A program made the position numbers and the translations under genes. Below are positions 24,088 through 32,268 of a stretch of DNA of 38,054 nucleotides, one piece after another (positions within the stretch are counted from its first letter, which is position 1; each line of letters opens with the position of its first letter). The notes under the pieces are model-generated. The model saw nothing but the letters and a program-made list of their open reading frames with translations, was not told where the DNA came from and searched no databases. Source of the DNA: Streptomyces sp. NRRL F-6492 (GTDB lineage Bacteria > Actinomycetota > Actinomycetes > Streptomycetales > Streptomycetaceae); the NCBI RefSeq assembly GCF_001280125.1, contig NZ_LGEG01000252.1, forward strand, positions 1-38,054, given 5' to 3'.

Positions 24088-25233
24088 GTGCCGACAGCGA
24101 TCGCGGTCACCAGCGCCGATCTGGTGCTGCCGCCGACCGACCCCGGAACCCCGCGGGCCGCCGTGCTCCCGCCCCCCGAAGGGCGCTCCCTGGACGCCTC
24201 GGTCGCGGACGTGCAGCAGCTCCTCGCCCGCCACGGACACGTGGTCGTCGTCTGCCCCACCTCCGCCCCGGCCGCCGTCGAGCACCGCCTCCACGCCGTC
24301 CGCTCCCTCCTGGAGAGCGACCGGATCGCCCTGGTCAGGACCGACCTGCCGCCCCTCGGCGCGGCCGTGCTGGTCCGCCAACTGTGCCTCCTCGCCGGCT
24401 GCGACTTCAGCCCCGGAGTCCTCGCCTCCGCCGCCCGGCTGCTCGCCCACTACATCTACGCGGGCGCCGTCCTCGGCTCCGTCTCCCGGCTCGACCGCGT
24501 CCCCGTCGGCCTCGGCTCCCACCTCAAGAGCTGGCTGCCCGGCGCCCACTTCGCCGTCCTCGCCGGACCCACCCCGCAGATGGTGCGCGTCGGCGACGGC
24601 GAAGGGGCCCTCGCGGGACCGGAGTTCGCCACCGAACTCCTCCTCGCCCGCGGCCGGCTCCAGACCGACTGGCCCACCACCACCCTCGTGCCCCGCTGGC
24701 GGATCCCCGGCCCCGTCCAGGAGACCGCGCTGCCCGCCGCCTCGCCCGGCTGGTGGGGCACCGGAAAACTCGTCGAGTTCGCCGCGTACCTCCCCGACCT
24801 GTCCGTCCTCCACCAACTCGTCTCCTCCGTACGGCGCGAGACCTGCCACTGGTGCGGCATGGACCTCATCGGCGACCGCTGCGGCTTCTGCACGGCCCCG
24901 CTGACCCACCCGGAACCGGGCGGCCGCGGGTACGAGGGCGGGGAGGGCGGCGACCCGTACCCGGAGACGCGGGGTGCGCGGGGCACGCGGGGCGCCGATC
25001 CGCGCACGGGCGCGTACCCGGGCACGGGCGCTTATCAGGGCGCGGGCGCGTACCCGGGCGCGGGCGCTTATCAGGGCGGGCGCGCCGCCGACCCGCGCGC
25101 CGTCGGCCCCGCCGCCGACCCGCGCGCCCTCGACCCCGCGGACCCCCCCGCCCCCCACGCCCCGGGGCCCGCCGTCCCGCACCCCGCCCGGGCCCTGGAG
25201 CCCGGCGCGCAGACCCCCCGCGCCCTGCCGTGA
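24088..25233 (+). CDS. Tad-locus conserved protein with C-terminal zinc ribbon and repeat tail
   Basis: This cytoplasmic protein of about 381 aa is of unknown function and leads the Tad pilus locus. The first 230 residues are a compact alpha/beta domain (TSADLVLPPTD, LLARHGHVVVVCPTS, HYIYAGAVLGSVSRLDRVPVGLGSHLKSWLPG). A zinc ribbon CHWC...CGFC follows at about 253-268, and then a Gly/Ala/Pro/Arg-rich disordered tail with GAYPGT/GAYQGA hexapeptides. The GTG at 24088 begins where sense-rich sequence begins (PTAIAVTSADLV); the in-frame GTG at 24037 is a longer option. It lies 88 nt before the SAF-domain gene on the same strand. Its place in the locus suggests a pilus-related role. Confidence 0.75.
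   Translation: MPTAIAVTSADLVLPPTDPGTPRAAVLPPPEGRSLDASVADVQQLLARHGHVVVVCPTSAPAAVEHRLHAVRSLLESDRIALVRTDLPPLGAAVLVRQLCLLAGCDFSPGVLASAARLLAHYIYAGAVLGSVSRLDRVPVGLGSHLKSWLPGAHFAVLAGPTPQMVRVGDGEGALAGPEFATELLLARGRLQTDWPTTTLVPRWRIPGPVQETALPAASPGWWGTGKLVEFAAYLPDLSVLHQLVSSVRRETCHWCGMDLIGDRCGFCTAPLTHPEPGGRGYEGGEGGDPYPETRGARGTRGADPRTGAYPGTGAYQGAGAYPGAGAYQGGRAADPRAVGPAADPRALDPADPPAPHAPGPAVPHPARALEPGAQTPRALP
25009..25080 (+). repeat. 18-bp repeats encoding GAYxGx
   Basis: Four in-frame units (25009, 25027, 25045, 25063) alternate GAYPGx and GAYQGx, so the DNA is really two copies of a 36-bp unit in the disordered tail of the preceding gene. Confidence 0.9.
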
Positions 25234-25321
25234 ACCGCCCCCGGGACCCCGCCCCCGTACACCCGCCCGCCCACCGTCTCCGTCCGCCCGGACCCACGTC
25301 TCCGATCGAGGTAGTACGGCC

Positions 25322-26029
25322 ATGAACTCCCGCCAGCGCCGCGGCGTGATCCTGCTGCTGCTCTCCGTCCTGTGCGCCCTCGGCGCCTTCGTCGGCGTCC
25401 TCGCCGTCATCGGCGACGTGAACTCCAAGGTCGGCCCGGAGACCACCGCGTACCGGATCAAGGCGGACGTGGAGCCCTACCAGGCCCTGAAGGCCGACCA
25501 GTTCGAGAAGATCACCATGCCGGAGCGCTGGCTCTCCGGGACCGCCGTCACCGACCTCGCGCGGATCCGGGGCAAGATCGCCGTCACCCGGCTCAAGAAG
25601 GGCTCCCTCCTCCAGGAGGACATGATCGTCGACCGGCCCGCGCTCCGGCCGGGCCAGCAGGAGATCGCCATCATGATCGACGCCGGCACCGGCGTCGCCG
25701 GCAAGATCACCGCCGGCGCCACCGTCAACATCTACGCCACCTTCGCCGGCGAGAAGAAGGGCGACCCCGACCAGTCCCGCATGATCGTCTCCGGCGCCCG
25801 CGTCCTCGACGTCGGCAAGCTCACCCCGGCCTCCGAACGCTCCGACCGCGCCGACCGGGCCACCTCCACCGTCCCCATCACCTTCGCGCTCTCCACCCTC
25901 GACACCCAGCGCGTCGCGTACGCCGAGTCCTTCGCCGAACACGTACGCCTCGCCCTCGTCGCCCCCTCCACGGAAGGCGCCCCCGTCGACCAGCGCGACC
26001 GCACCTACACGCTCGACAAGGACAAGTGA
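25322..26029 (+). CDS. SAF-domain Tad pilus protein (RcpC/CpaB-like)
   Basis: This 235-aa protein has one N-terminal membrane helix (about residues 7-31) and an extracytoplasmic SAF domain (about 40-110: VEPYQALKADQFEKITMPERWL, GKIAVTRLKKGSLLQEDMI), then a beta region (RPGQQEIAIMIDAGTGVAGKITAGATVNIYATF) as in CpaB/RcpC. In Gram-negatives RcpC modifies or guides the Flp pilus at the outer membrane. In a monoderm it presumably acts in the wall zone. The ATG at 25322 follows GAGG at about 10 nt. It is followed 7 nt later by tadZ. Confidence 0.9.
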   Translation: MNSRQRRGVILLLLSVLCALGAFVGVLAVIGDVNSKVGPETTAYRIKADVEPYQALKADQFEKITMPERWLSGTAVTDLARIRGKIAVTRLKKGSLLQEDMIVDRPALRPGQQEIAIMIDAGTGVAGKITAGATVNIYATFAGEKKGDPDQSRMIVSGARVLDVGKLTPASERSDRADRATSTVPITFALSTLDTQRVAYAESFAEHVRLALVAPSTEGAPVDQRDRTYTLDKDK

Positions 26030-26036
26030 GGCCGGT

Positions 26037-27296
26037 ATGACCACGAGGATCCTGCCGGCCGTCGGCGACCCCGACGCGGCCCGGGCCGTCGTCACGCTGC
26101 TCAGCCAGCTGCCCGACGCCGAACCCGCCCCGCCGGTCGCCGACTCCGCCCAGCTCGTCGACACCCTCGCCCGCCTCGCCGCGGCCTCCCTCGACGAACT
26201 CCCCGAGGTCGTCCTCGTCCACGAGCGGATCGGACCCGTCCCCGCGCTCGAACTCGTCCGCGAGGTCGCCCTCCGCTTCCCCGCCGTCGGCGTCGTCCTC
26301 ATCACCGCCGACGCCGGACCCGTCCTCTTCTCCGCCGCCATGGACTCCGGCGCCCGCGGCCTCGTCACCCTGCCCCTGGGGTACGAGGAACTCGCCAGCC
26401 GCGTCCAGGCCGCCGCCCAGTGGTCCGCCGGAGTCCGCCGCCACCTCGGCACCGGGCCCGACCAGGGCGCCGGCCCCGGCGGCACCGTCGTCACCGTCGG
26501 CGGCGCCAAGGGCGGCGTCGGCACCACCGTCACCGCCGTCCACCTCGCCCTCGCCGCCCGCGCCTCGGGCCGGAGCGTCGCCCTCGTCGACATGGACCTC
26601 CAGAGCGGCGACATCGCCTCCTACCTCGACGTCCAGTTCCGGCGCTCCGTCGCCGACCTCGCCGCCATCACCGACATCTCGCCCCGCGTCCTCCAGGACG
26701 CCGTCTTCGTCCACGAGACCGGCCTCTCGCTGCTCCTCTCCCCGGCCGAGGGCGAACGCGGCGAGGAGGTCACCGACCGCGCCGCCCGCCAGGTCGTCAG
26801 CGCCCTGCGCGGCCGCCACGAGGTCGTCGTCGTCGACTGCGGCTCCCGGCTCGACGGCGCCAGCGCCGCCGTGATCGAGATGGCCGACACCGCCCTCCTC
26901 GTCACCACCCCCGACGTGGTCGCGGTACGGGCCGCCAAACGGACCGTACGCATGTGGGAAAGGCTCCAGGTCCGCAAGGCCGAGGAGACGATCACCCTCG
27001 TCAACCGGCAGCACCGCTCCAGCGAGATCCAGCCGCCCCTCGTCCAGAAGATCACCGGCACCCGGGTCGCCGGCGTCTCCGTCCCCGCCCACTTCAAGGA
27101 GCTCCAGGCCGTCGTCGACGCCGGCCGCCTCCACGAACTCGACGCCAAGTCCACCGTCAAGCAGGCCCTCTGGGCCCTCGCCGGCGAACTGGGCCTCGTC
27201 CGGGCGGCCCCGGCCGCGGGCCGCCCCGGCAAGCAGCTCGCCCGCACCGGCGACCGGGGCTCCCTCGGCCTGCGCCGCCGCACCGGAGGCCGCTGA
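26037..27296 (+). CDS. tadZ: TadZ/CpaE pilus-localisation ATPase
   Basis: This 419-aa protein has two domains. Residues about 1-135 form an atypical receiver-like domain without the phospho-acceptor set (VVLVHERIGPVPALELV, VGVVLITADAG). Residues about 145-390 form a ParA/MinD ATPase with the deviant Walker A GGAKGGVGTT (K158), then ALVDMDLQSGDIASYL and VVVDCGSRLD. TadZ proteins mark the site of pilus assembly. A basic tail ends the protein. It lies between the RcpC-like gene and the first tadE, 3 nt from the latter. Confidence 0.93.
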   Translation: MTTRILPAVGDPDAARAVVTLLSQLPDAEPAPPVADSAQLVDTLARLAAASLDELPEVVLVHERIGPVPALELVREVALRFPAVGVVLITADAGPVLFSAAMDSGARGLVTLPLGYEELASRVQAAAQWSAGVRRHLGTGPDQGAGPGGTVVTVGGAKGGVGTTVTAVHLALAARASGRSVALVDMDLQSGDIASYLDVQFRRSVADLAAITDISPRVLQDAVFVHETGLSLLLSPAEGERGEEVTDRAARQVVSALRGRHEVVVVDCGSRLDGASAAVIEMADTALLVTTPDVVAVRAAKRTVRMWERLQVRKAEETITLVNRQHRSSEIQPPLVQKITGTRVAGVSVPAHFKELQAVVDAGRLHELDAKSTVKQALWALAGELGLVRAAPAAGRPGKQLARTGDRGSLGLRRRTGGR

Positions 27297-27299
27297 CCC

Positions 27300-27680
27300 A
27301 TGCGCGGCCACCGGGACGGCGCCAGGGGCGGAGAGGGCGACAGGGGACAGGTGGCCGTCGAGTTCCTCGGCATGGTCCCCCTGATCCTCCTCACCCTCGC
27401 CCTGCTCTGGCAGGTCGTCCTGGTCGGCTACACGTACACCCTGGCGGGGAACGCGGCGGACGAGGGGGCGCGGGCGTGCGCGGTCGGCGACGACTGGGGC
27501 GCCGCCGCCCGCCGCCACATCGACGGCGCCTGGAACGTCTCCGAGGTGAGCTGCGCCCCGGGCGGCGGCATGGTCAACGTCCGGATCAAGGTCGACGTGC
27601 CCGCCCTCGTCCCGGGTCTGGGAGGCCTCTTCCCGGTCACGGCGGAGGCGGGCGCGGTGCAGGAGGAGCCCACACCATGA
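27300..27680 (+). CDS. tadE: TadE-like pseudopilin 1
   Basis: This 126-aa minor pilin has a short basic leader ending at G16, then QVAVEFLG and a hydrophobic helix (MVPLILLTLALLWQVVLVGYTYTLAG), and a soluble domain with two Cys. The leader-helix junction G|QVAVEF has Glu at +5 and an aromatic residue at +6, matching the Flp-type prepilin peptidase site. It overlaps the second tadE by 4 nt (ATGA). Confidence 0.88.
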   Translation: MRGHRDGARGGEGDRGQVAVEFLGMVPLILLTLALLWQVVLVGYTYTLAGNAADEGARACAVGDDWGAAARRHIDGAWNVSEVSCAPGGGMVNVRIKVDVPALVPGLGGLFPVTAEAGAVQEEPTP

Positions 27681-28051
27681 GCCGACAACCGCGCACGAGG
27701 GCCCGCGACCGCGGGCAGGCCGCCGTCGAGTACCTCGGGTTCCTCCCGGTCCTGCTCCTCGCCGGCCTCGCCGGCCTCCAGCTCGGCGTCGCCGCGTACG
27801 CCGCCCAGCAGGCGGGCACGGCGGCGCGCGCGGCGGCCCGGGCGGCGAGCAGCGACGCGGAGGACGGGCCCGACGCCAGGACGGCCGGCTACGCGGCCGC
27901 CGACTGGGTCACCGCCGTCGACGTCGTCCCGAGCGGCGGTGAGGTCGTCGCCACCGTCAAGGTGCGCATCCCCTCCGTCGTCCCCTTCTGGAACTTCGAC
28001 CCCGTGACGAAGACCGCCACCATGCCGCTGCCCGCCGAGGAGGACGAATGA
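27677..28051 (+). CDS. TadE-like pseudopilin 2
   Basis: This 124-aa minor pilin has leader MSRQPRTRARDRG ending at G13, followed by QAAVEYLGFLPVLLLAGLAGLQLGVAAY and an Ala-rich amphipathic region. Its soluble part is small and ends in acidic residues. Glu +5 and Tyr +6 are exactly as in the Flp pilin. It is coupled to the first tadE upstream (ATG at 27677 overlapping its stop, AGGAGGAG before it) and lies 16 nt from tadA. It is either a TadF-equivalent or a second TadE. Confidence 0.88.
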   Translation: MSRQPRTRARDRGQAAVEYLGFLPVLLLAGLAGLQLGVAAYAAQQAGTAARAAARAASSDAEDGPDARTAGYAAADWVTAVDVVPSGGEVVATVKVRIPSVVPFWNFDPVTKTATMPLPAEEDE

Positions 28052-28067
28052 GGAGGGACGACGAGTC

Positions 28068-29411
28068 ATGAGCCTGCGCTCCCGGATCAACGCCCCCGAG
28101 GAGAGCGGCGCCGCCGCCGCCCGCGAGGACGGACACCTCGTCGCCGCCTTCCGCGCCAAGCTCCTGGAGGAGATCGACCTCACGGAGATGTCCGCGCTCG
28201 CCGCCGCCGAGCGGCGCGCCCGCCTGGAGCGCGTCCTCGGGCACATCATCAGCCGCGAGGGCCCGGTCCTCTCCACCGCCGAGCGCTCCCGGCTGATCCG
28301 CCGGGTCGTGGACGAGGCCCTCGGCCTCGGCGTGCTCGAACCGCTCCTCGAAGACGCCTCGATCACCGAGATCATGGTCAACGGCCCCGACCAGATCTTC
28401 ATCGAGCGCGGCGGCCGCGTCGAACTCCTGCCGCTCCGCTTCGCCTCCCACGACCAGCTCATGCAGACGATCGAGCGGATCGTGTCGACGGTCAACCGCC
28501 GCGTGGACGAGTCGAACCCGATGGTCGACGCCCGGCTCCCCTCCGGCGAGCGCGTCAACGTCATCATCCCGCCGCTCTCCCTCACCGGCGCGACCCTCAC
28601 CATCCGCCGCTTCCCCCGCGCGTACACGCTCCACGAGATGCTCGGGCTCGGTTCCCTGGACGAGCAGATGCTGCTCCTGCTCTCCGGGCTCGTGCAGGCC
28701 AAGTTCAACCTGATCGTCTCCGGCGCCACCGGCACCGGGAAGACCACCCTCCTCAACGCCCTCTCCGGGCTCGTCCCGGAGGGCGAGCGGATCATCACCA
28801 TCGAGGACTCGGCCGAGCTCCAGCTCCAGCAGTCCCACGTCATCCGGCTGGAGGCCAGGCCGCCCAACATCGAGGGCCGCGGCGCCATCTCCATCCGCGA
28901 CCTCGTCCGCAACTCCCTGCGCATGCGCCCCGACCGCATCATCGTCGGAGAGGTCCGCGGCGGCGAGACGCTCGACATGCTCCAGGCCATGTCCACCGGC
29001 CACGACGGCTCCCTCGCCACCGTCCACGCCAACTCCGCCGAGGACGCCCTGATGCGGCTCCAGACCCTCGCGTCCATGTCGGAGGTGAAGGTGCCGTTCG
29101 AGGCGCTGCGCGACCAGATCAACAGCGCGGTCGACGTCCTCGTGCAGCTGACCCGGCACCCCGACGGCACCCGCCGGATCACCGAGATCGCCGTCCTCGC
29201 CTCGCACGGCCGCGAGCGCTTCCTGCTCGCCACGGTCTGCCGCTTCCACGCCGAGCCGCTCGCCGCCGACGGAAGGGTGTACGGGCGGTTCACGTACCAC
29301 CCGCTGCCGCGCCGGGTCGCCGAACGCCTCTACCTGGCCGGGCAGCCCCTCCCGCAGGCCTTCGGCGTGGCCGCGACCGACGCCCACCTGGCCGTCCGGG
29401 AGGCGGAATGA
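28068..29411 (+). CDS. tadA: TadA/CpaF secretion ATPase
   Basis: This 447-aa hexameric type II/IV secretion ATPase powers pilus extension. An N-terminal helical domain (about 20-110) is followed by MVNGPDQIFIERGGRVELL, then Walker A SGATGTGKTTLLNAL (K225), the Asp box IITIEDSAELQL, Walker B RIIVGEVRGGET and the His box STGHDGSLATVHANS. The length is normal and all motifs are intact. The start ATG is 16 nt past the second tadE, with GGAGGGACGAG upstream. It overlaps tadB by 4 nt. Confidence 0.96.
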   Translation: MSLRSRINAPEESGAAAAREDGHLVAAFRAKLLEEIDLTEMSALAAAERRARLERVLGHIISREGPVLSTAERSRLIRRVVDEALGLGVLEPLLEDASITEIMVNGPDQIFIERGGRVELLPLRFASHDQLMQTIERIVSTVNRRVDESNPMVDARLPSGERVNVIIPPLSLTGATLTIRRFPRAYTLHEMLGLGSLDEQMLLLLSGLVQAKFNLIVSGATGTGKTTLLNALSGLVPEGERIITIEDSAELQLQQSHVIRLEARPPNIEGRGAISIRDLVRNSLRMRPDRIIVGEVRGGETLDMLQAMSTGHDGSLATVHANSAEDALMRLQTLASMSEVKVPFEALRDQINSAVDVLVQLTRHPDGTRRITEIAVLASHGRERFLLATVCRFHAEPLAADGRVYGRFTYHPLPRRVAERLYLAGQPLPQAFGVAATDAHLAVREAE

Positions 29412-30352
29412 CCATCGACCCCTTCTGGCTGACGATCGGCGTCGCGCTGCTCTGCTGCGTCCTGGGCGTGACCGGCGTCCAGCTGTACGCGAGCGGGGCC
29501 CGCCGGCACGCGGACCTCGTCGCCCGGCTCGACGAGACGGCCGGTCCCGAGGCCTCCGGCCGCCGCAGGCGCCACTTCAGGGGCGTCGACCGGCGGGTGC
29601 GCGGGACCGCCCTCGGCCGGAGGCTGGAGCTGCGGATCGCGGCCACCGGCCTGGACGTCACGCCCGGCGAGTTCACGGTCGCCCTCACGGCGACCGTGGC
29701 GGTCCTGTGGGCCGTGGGGCAGACGGCGCTGTCGCCCTTCTTCGGCCCGATCTGCGGCTTCCTCGGCATCTGGGTGGCCCTCGGCTACCTCAACTGGCAG
29801 CGCCAGAAGCGCATCGAGAAGTTCATCAACCAGCTTCCCGAGCTCTCCCGCATCCTGGCCAACGCCACTCAGGCCGGACTCGCCCTCCGGATGGCCCTCA
29901 GCCTGGCCGCCGACGAGCTGGAGGCCCCGGCCGGCGTCGAACTGGAGAAGGTCGCCCAGCAGCTGTCCGTCGGCACCTCCCTCGACGACGCCCTCGGCGA
30001 GCTCGCCGAACGCCTCCCCTCCCGGGAGCTCGTCGTCCTCGTCACCACCCTGGTCCTCGCCAACCGGGCCGGCGGCACCGTCGTCTCCTCGCTGCGCAAC
30101 CTCACCGAGACGCTGGAGGAGCGCAAGGAGACCCGGCGCGAGGTCCGCACCCAGCTCTCGCAGGTGAGCATGACCGCGTACTCCGTCCCCGTCATCGGGA
30201 TCGGCTCGCTGCTCCTCATCGACAACATGCAGCCGGGCGCGCTCGACCGGATGACGGGTTCGGGCCTCGGGCAGTTCGCGGTGATCGCGGCGTTCGCCCT
30301 GTACGCGGTCGGCTTCGTCATCATCCGCCGCTTCTCGAAGATCGACGTGTAG
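29408..30352 (+). CDS. tadB: TadB inner-membrane platform protein (T2SSF domain)
   Basis: This 314-aa polytopic protein of the GspF/TadB family has an N-terminal helix (about 8-28), a second pair near residues 78-125 (VALTATVAVLWAVGQ, FFGPICGFLGIWVALGYLNW), a cytoplasmic helical F domain (about 140-250: INQLPELSRILANATQAGLALRMALSLAADEL) and C-terminal helices. It forms the pilus platform with TadC and is driven by TadA. ATGA overlap with tadA implies coupled translation. Confidence 0.93.
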   Translation: MTIDPFWLTIGVALLCCVLGVTGVQLYASGARRHADLVARLDETAGPEASGRRRRHFRGVDRRVRGTALGRRLELRIAATGLDVTPGEFTVALTATVAVLWAVGQTALSPFFGPICGFLGIWVALGYLNWQRQKRIEKFINQLPELSRILANATQAGLALRMALSLAADELEAPAGVELEKVAQQLSVGTSLDDALGELAERLPSRELVVLVTTLVLANRAGGTVVSSLRNLTETLEERKETRREVRTQLSQVSMTAYSVPVIGIGSLLLIDNMQPGALDRMTGSGLGQFAVIAAFALYAVGFVIIRRFSKIDV

Positions 30353-30363
30353 GGACGGCCGCC

Positions 30364-31251
30364 GTGGACCTCCTCCTCGCCCTCCTGGCCGGCCTGGCCG
30401 TCGCCGGCGCCTGCTACGGCGTCCGGCTCTACCGGGCCGACGCCAAGCTCCCCGACGACCTCCGGCTCGCCCTGGAGGTCGGCGCGACCCGTACCGGCGC
30501 GGTCGACTCGGCGGTCGACCGCCTGGGCATGCGCTGGTCGCCGGGCGTGCTGCGCCTGATGGGCCCCAAGCGGGTCAACGCGGTGCGCCGCCGCATCGAC
30601 CTGGCCGGGAACCCGGGCGGCCTGACGATCGACCGGTACGGCGCCCGCCGGGCGGTGTACGGCTTCCTGGGGGCCCTGGGCGCCCTCCTGATGCTGTCGA
30701 AGGGCTCGTACCTCACCGCGCTCCTCCTCCTGGCCTTCGGGGCGTTCTGGACGGAGGTGGGGATCTGGTCGGCGGTCCGCATCCGCAAGGACCAGATCGA
30801 GCGCACGCTGCCGGACTTCCTGGACGTCCTCGCCGTCGTCGTCTCGGCGGGTCTCGGCTTCCGGCAGGCCCTCGAACGGGTCGCGGAGAAGTACGAGGGG
30901 CCGTGGTCCGACGAACTGCGCATCACCCTGCGCCAGATGGACATGGGCGTCAGCCGCCGGCAGGCCTTCGACGAACTGCGCCGCCGCAACGACTCGGAAC
31001 AGGTGGCGCAGTTCGTGACGGCGCTCCAGCAGGGCGAGGAGCTGGGCGCCCCGATCGTGGACACGCTCATCCAGATCGCGAACGACATGCGGCGCACCGA
31101 CGCCCAGAACGCCCGCCGCAAGGCGGCGAAGGCGGTCCCGAAGGCGACGATGGTGATCACGACCCTGATGGTCCCGGCGACGATGATCCTCCTCGGCGCG
31201 GGCCTGTTCCTGGGCACGGGAACGGACTTCGGCTCGGTGACGGGCGAGTGA
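30364..31251 (+). CDS. tadC: TadC inner-membrane platform protein (T2SSF domain)
   Basis: This 295-aa partner of TadB has the typical order: N-terminal helix, cytoplasmic linker, two helices (YGFLGALGALLML, TALLLLAFGAFWTEVGI), then the F domain (LPDFLDVLAVVVSAGLGFRQALERVAEKYEGPWSDEL, MDMGVSRRQAFDELRRR) and a final helix (MVITTLMVPATMILLGAGLFLG). The GTG at 30364 lies 11 nt after tadB. It is followed 7 nt later by the response regulator gene. Confidence 0.93.
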   Translation: MDLLLALLAGLAVAGACYGVRLYRADAKLPDDLRLALEVGATRTGAVDSAVDRLGMRWSPGVLRLMGPKRVNAVRRRIDLAGNPGGLTIDRYGARRAVYGFLGALGALLMLSKGSYLTALLLLAFGAFWTEVGIWSAVRIRKDQIERTLPDFLDVLAVVVSAGLGFRQALERVAEKYEGPWSDELRITLRQMDMGVSRRQAFDELRRRNDSEQVAQFVTALQQGEELGAPIVDTLIQIANDMRRTDAQNARRKAAKAVPKATMVITTLMVPATMILLGAGLFLGTGTDFGSVTGE

Positions 31252-31258
31252 GCCGCTG

Positions 31259-31939
31259 ATGCCGACGGTACTCACGGTCCTGGTGGTGGACGACGACCCG
31301 GTCGTACGGGCGGGCCTGCGCGCGCTCCTCGGCGGCCGCCCCGGCTTCGAGGTCGTCGCGGAGGCGGCGGACGGCGGCGAGGCCCTCCGGGAGACCCTCC
31401 GCGTCCGCCCCCACGTGGTCCTCCTCGACGGCCTGACGGCCCTCCCGCGCCTCGCGCGCCTGTCCCGCGTCCTGATGCTCACCCACAGCCGCGAGCCGGA
31501 GACCGTGGAGGAGGCGCTGCGCCGGGGCGCGGGCGGCTATCTGGTCCACGGCGAGTTCACGACGGACGAGCTGGTGAGCGCGGTCAGGGACGTGGGGGAG
31601 GGGAGGGCGAGGTTCACGGCGACGGCGTCGGGGGTCCTGCTGAAGTCGCTGCGTGCGACTGCACACAGGGGGATGCCGCCAACTGTCAAAAACCGGCCTT
31701 TCTTCGAGAAACCCTCTTCGCAAGTGCAACCTAATCTGCCACAGTGTGGACTGAGTGCGAGGGAGGCGGAGGTGATGGACCTGATCGCCACGGGCCTGAA
31801 CAACCAGCAGATCGCCGCGGCCTGTTTCATCACGGAGAAGACGGTCAAGAACCACATCAACCGAATCTTCGCCAAACTCCACACCAGCACCCGCGCCGAG
31901 GCCATAGCCTCCTGGCTGGGCACGAGGTCCCTCCCATGA
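31259..31939 (+). CDS. LuxR/NarL-type response regulator with degenerate receiver
   Basis: This 226-aa protein has a receiver (about 1-115) with the acidic pocket DDD (11-13), phospho-acceptor D57 and T75. The invariant Lys is replaced: GYLVHGEF has His at 97 where GYLLK is normal. A lower-GC linker follows (about 132-160: KNRPFFEKPSSQVQPNLPQ), then a LuxR-type DNA-binding helix-turn-helix (LSAREAEVMDLIATGLNNQQIAAACFITEKTVKNHINRIFAKL). No histidine kinase is encoded nearby. It sits between tadC and flp in the pilus locus, so it probably controls pilin expression, perhaps without phosphorylation. Confidence 0.92.
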   Translation: MPTVLTVLVVDDDPVVRAGLRALLGGRPGFEVVAEAADGGEALRETLRVRPHVVLLDGLTALPRLARLSRVLMLTHSREPETVEEALRRGAGGYLVHGEFTTDELVSAVRDVGEGRARFTATASGVLLKSLRATAHRGMPPTVKNRPFFEKPSSQVQPNLPQCGLSAREAEVMDLIATGLNNQQIAAACFITEKTVKNHINRIFAKLHTSTRAEAIASWLGTRSLP

Positions 31940-32035
31940 CCCGACCTGACGAATGGGCCCAGGGACCCTGTGCACCCACGGCTCCATCGGCATACCGTGC
32001 CGGAGCGCAGGCGTCTGAACGCGGAGGGGACCACG

Positions 32036-32254
32036 ATGAACGACGCGATGCTGAAGGCCCTGACCAAGGCCAAGATCGCACTGACCACGCGCCCGATGTC
32101 CAGGGACCGGGGGCAGACGGCGGTGGAGTATCTGGGGATCATTGTGGTGGTGGTGGCGATTGTGGTGGCGATCACCGGGACGGATCTCGGGCAGTCCATC
32201 AAGGGTGCGATCAGCCAGAAGATCGCCGAGCTGACTGGTGGCGGCGGCGAGTAG
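32036..32254 (+). CDS. flp: Flp-type major pilin
   Basis: This 72-aa pilin precursor has a leader of 26 residues ending RDRG, then QTAVEYLGIIVVVVAIVVAITGTDLG, the conserved hydrophobic spine of Flp pilins. Cleavage after G26 gives Glu at +5 (E31) and Tyr at +6 (Y32). The mature pilin is only 46 aa, with a Gly/Glu tail. The ATG at 32036 has GGAGGGG at good spacing. It is separated from the response regulator by 96 nt, which may hold its own promoter (a CATACC -10-like hexamer at about 32001-32006). That would allow the major pilin to be made in excess. Confidence 0.93.
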   Translation: MNDAMLKALTKAKIALTTRPMSRDRGQTAVEYLGIIVVVVAIVVAITGTDLGQSIKGAISQKIAELTGGGGE

Positions 32255-32268
32255 CCGCGGTTCGCGGC

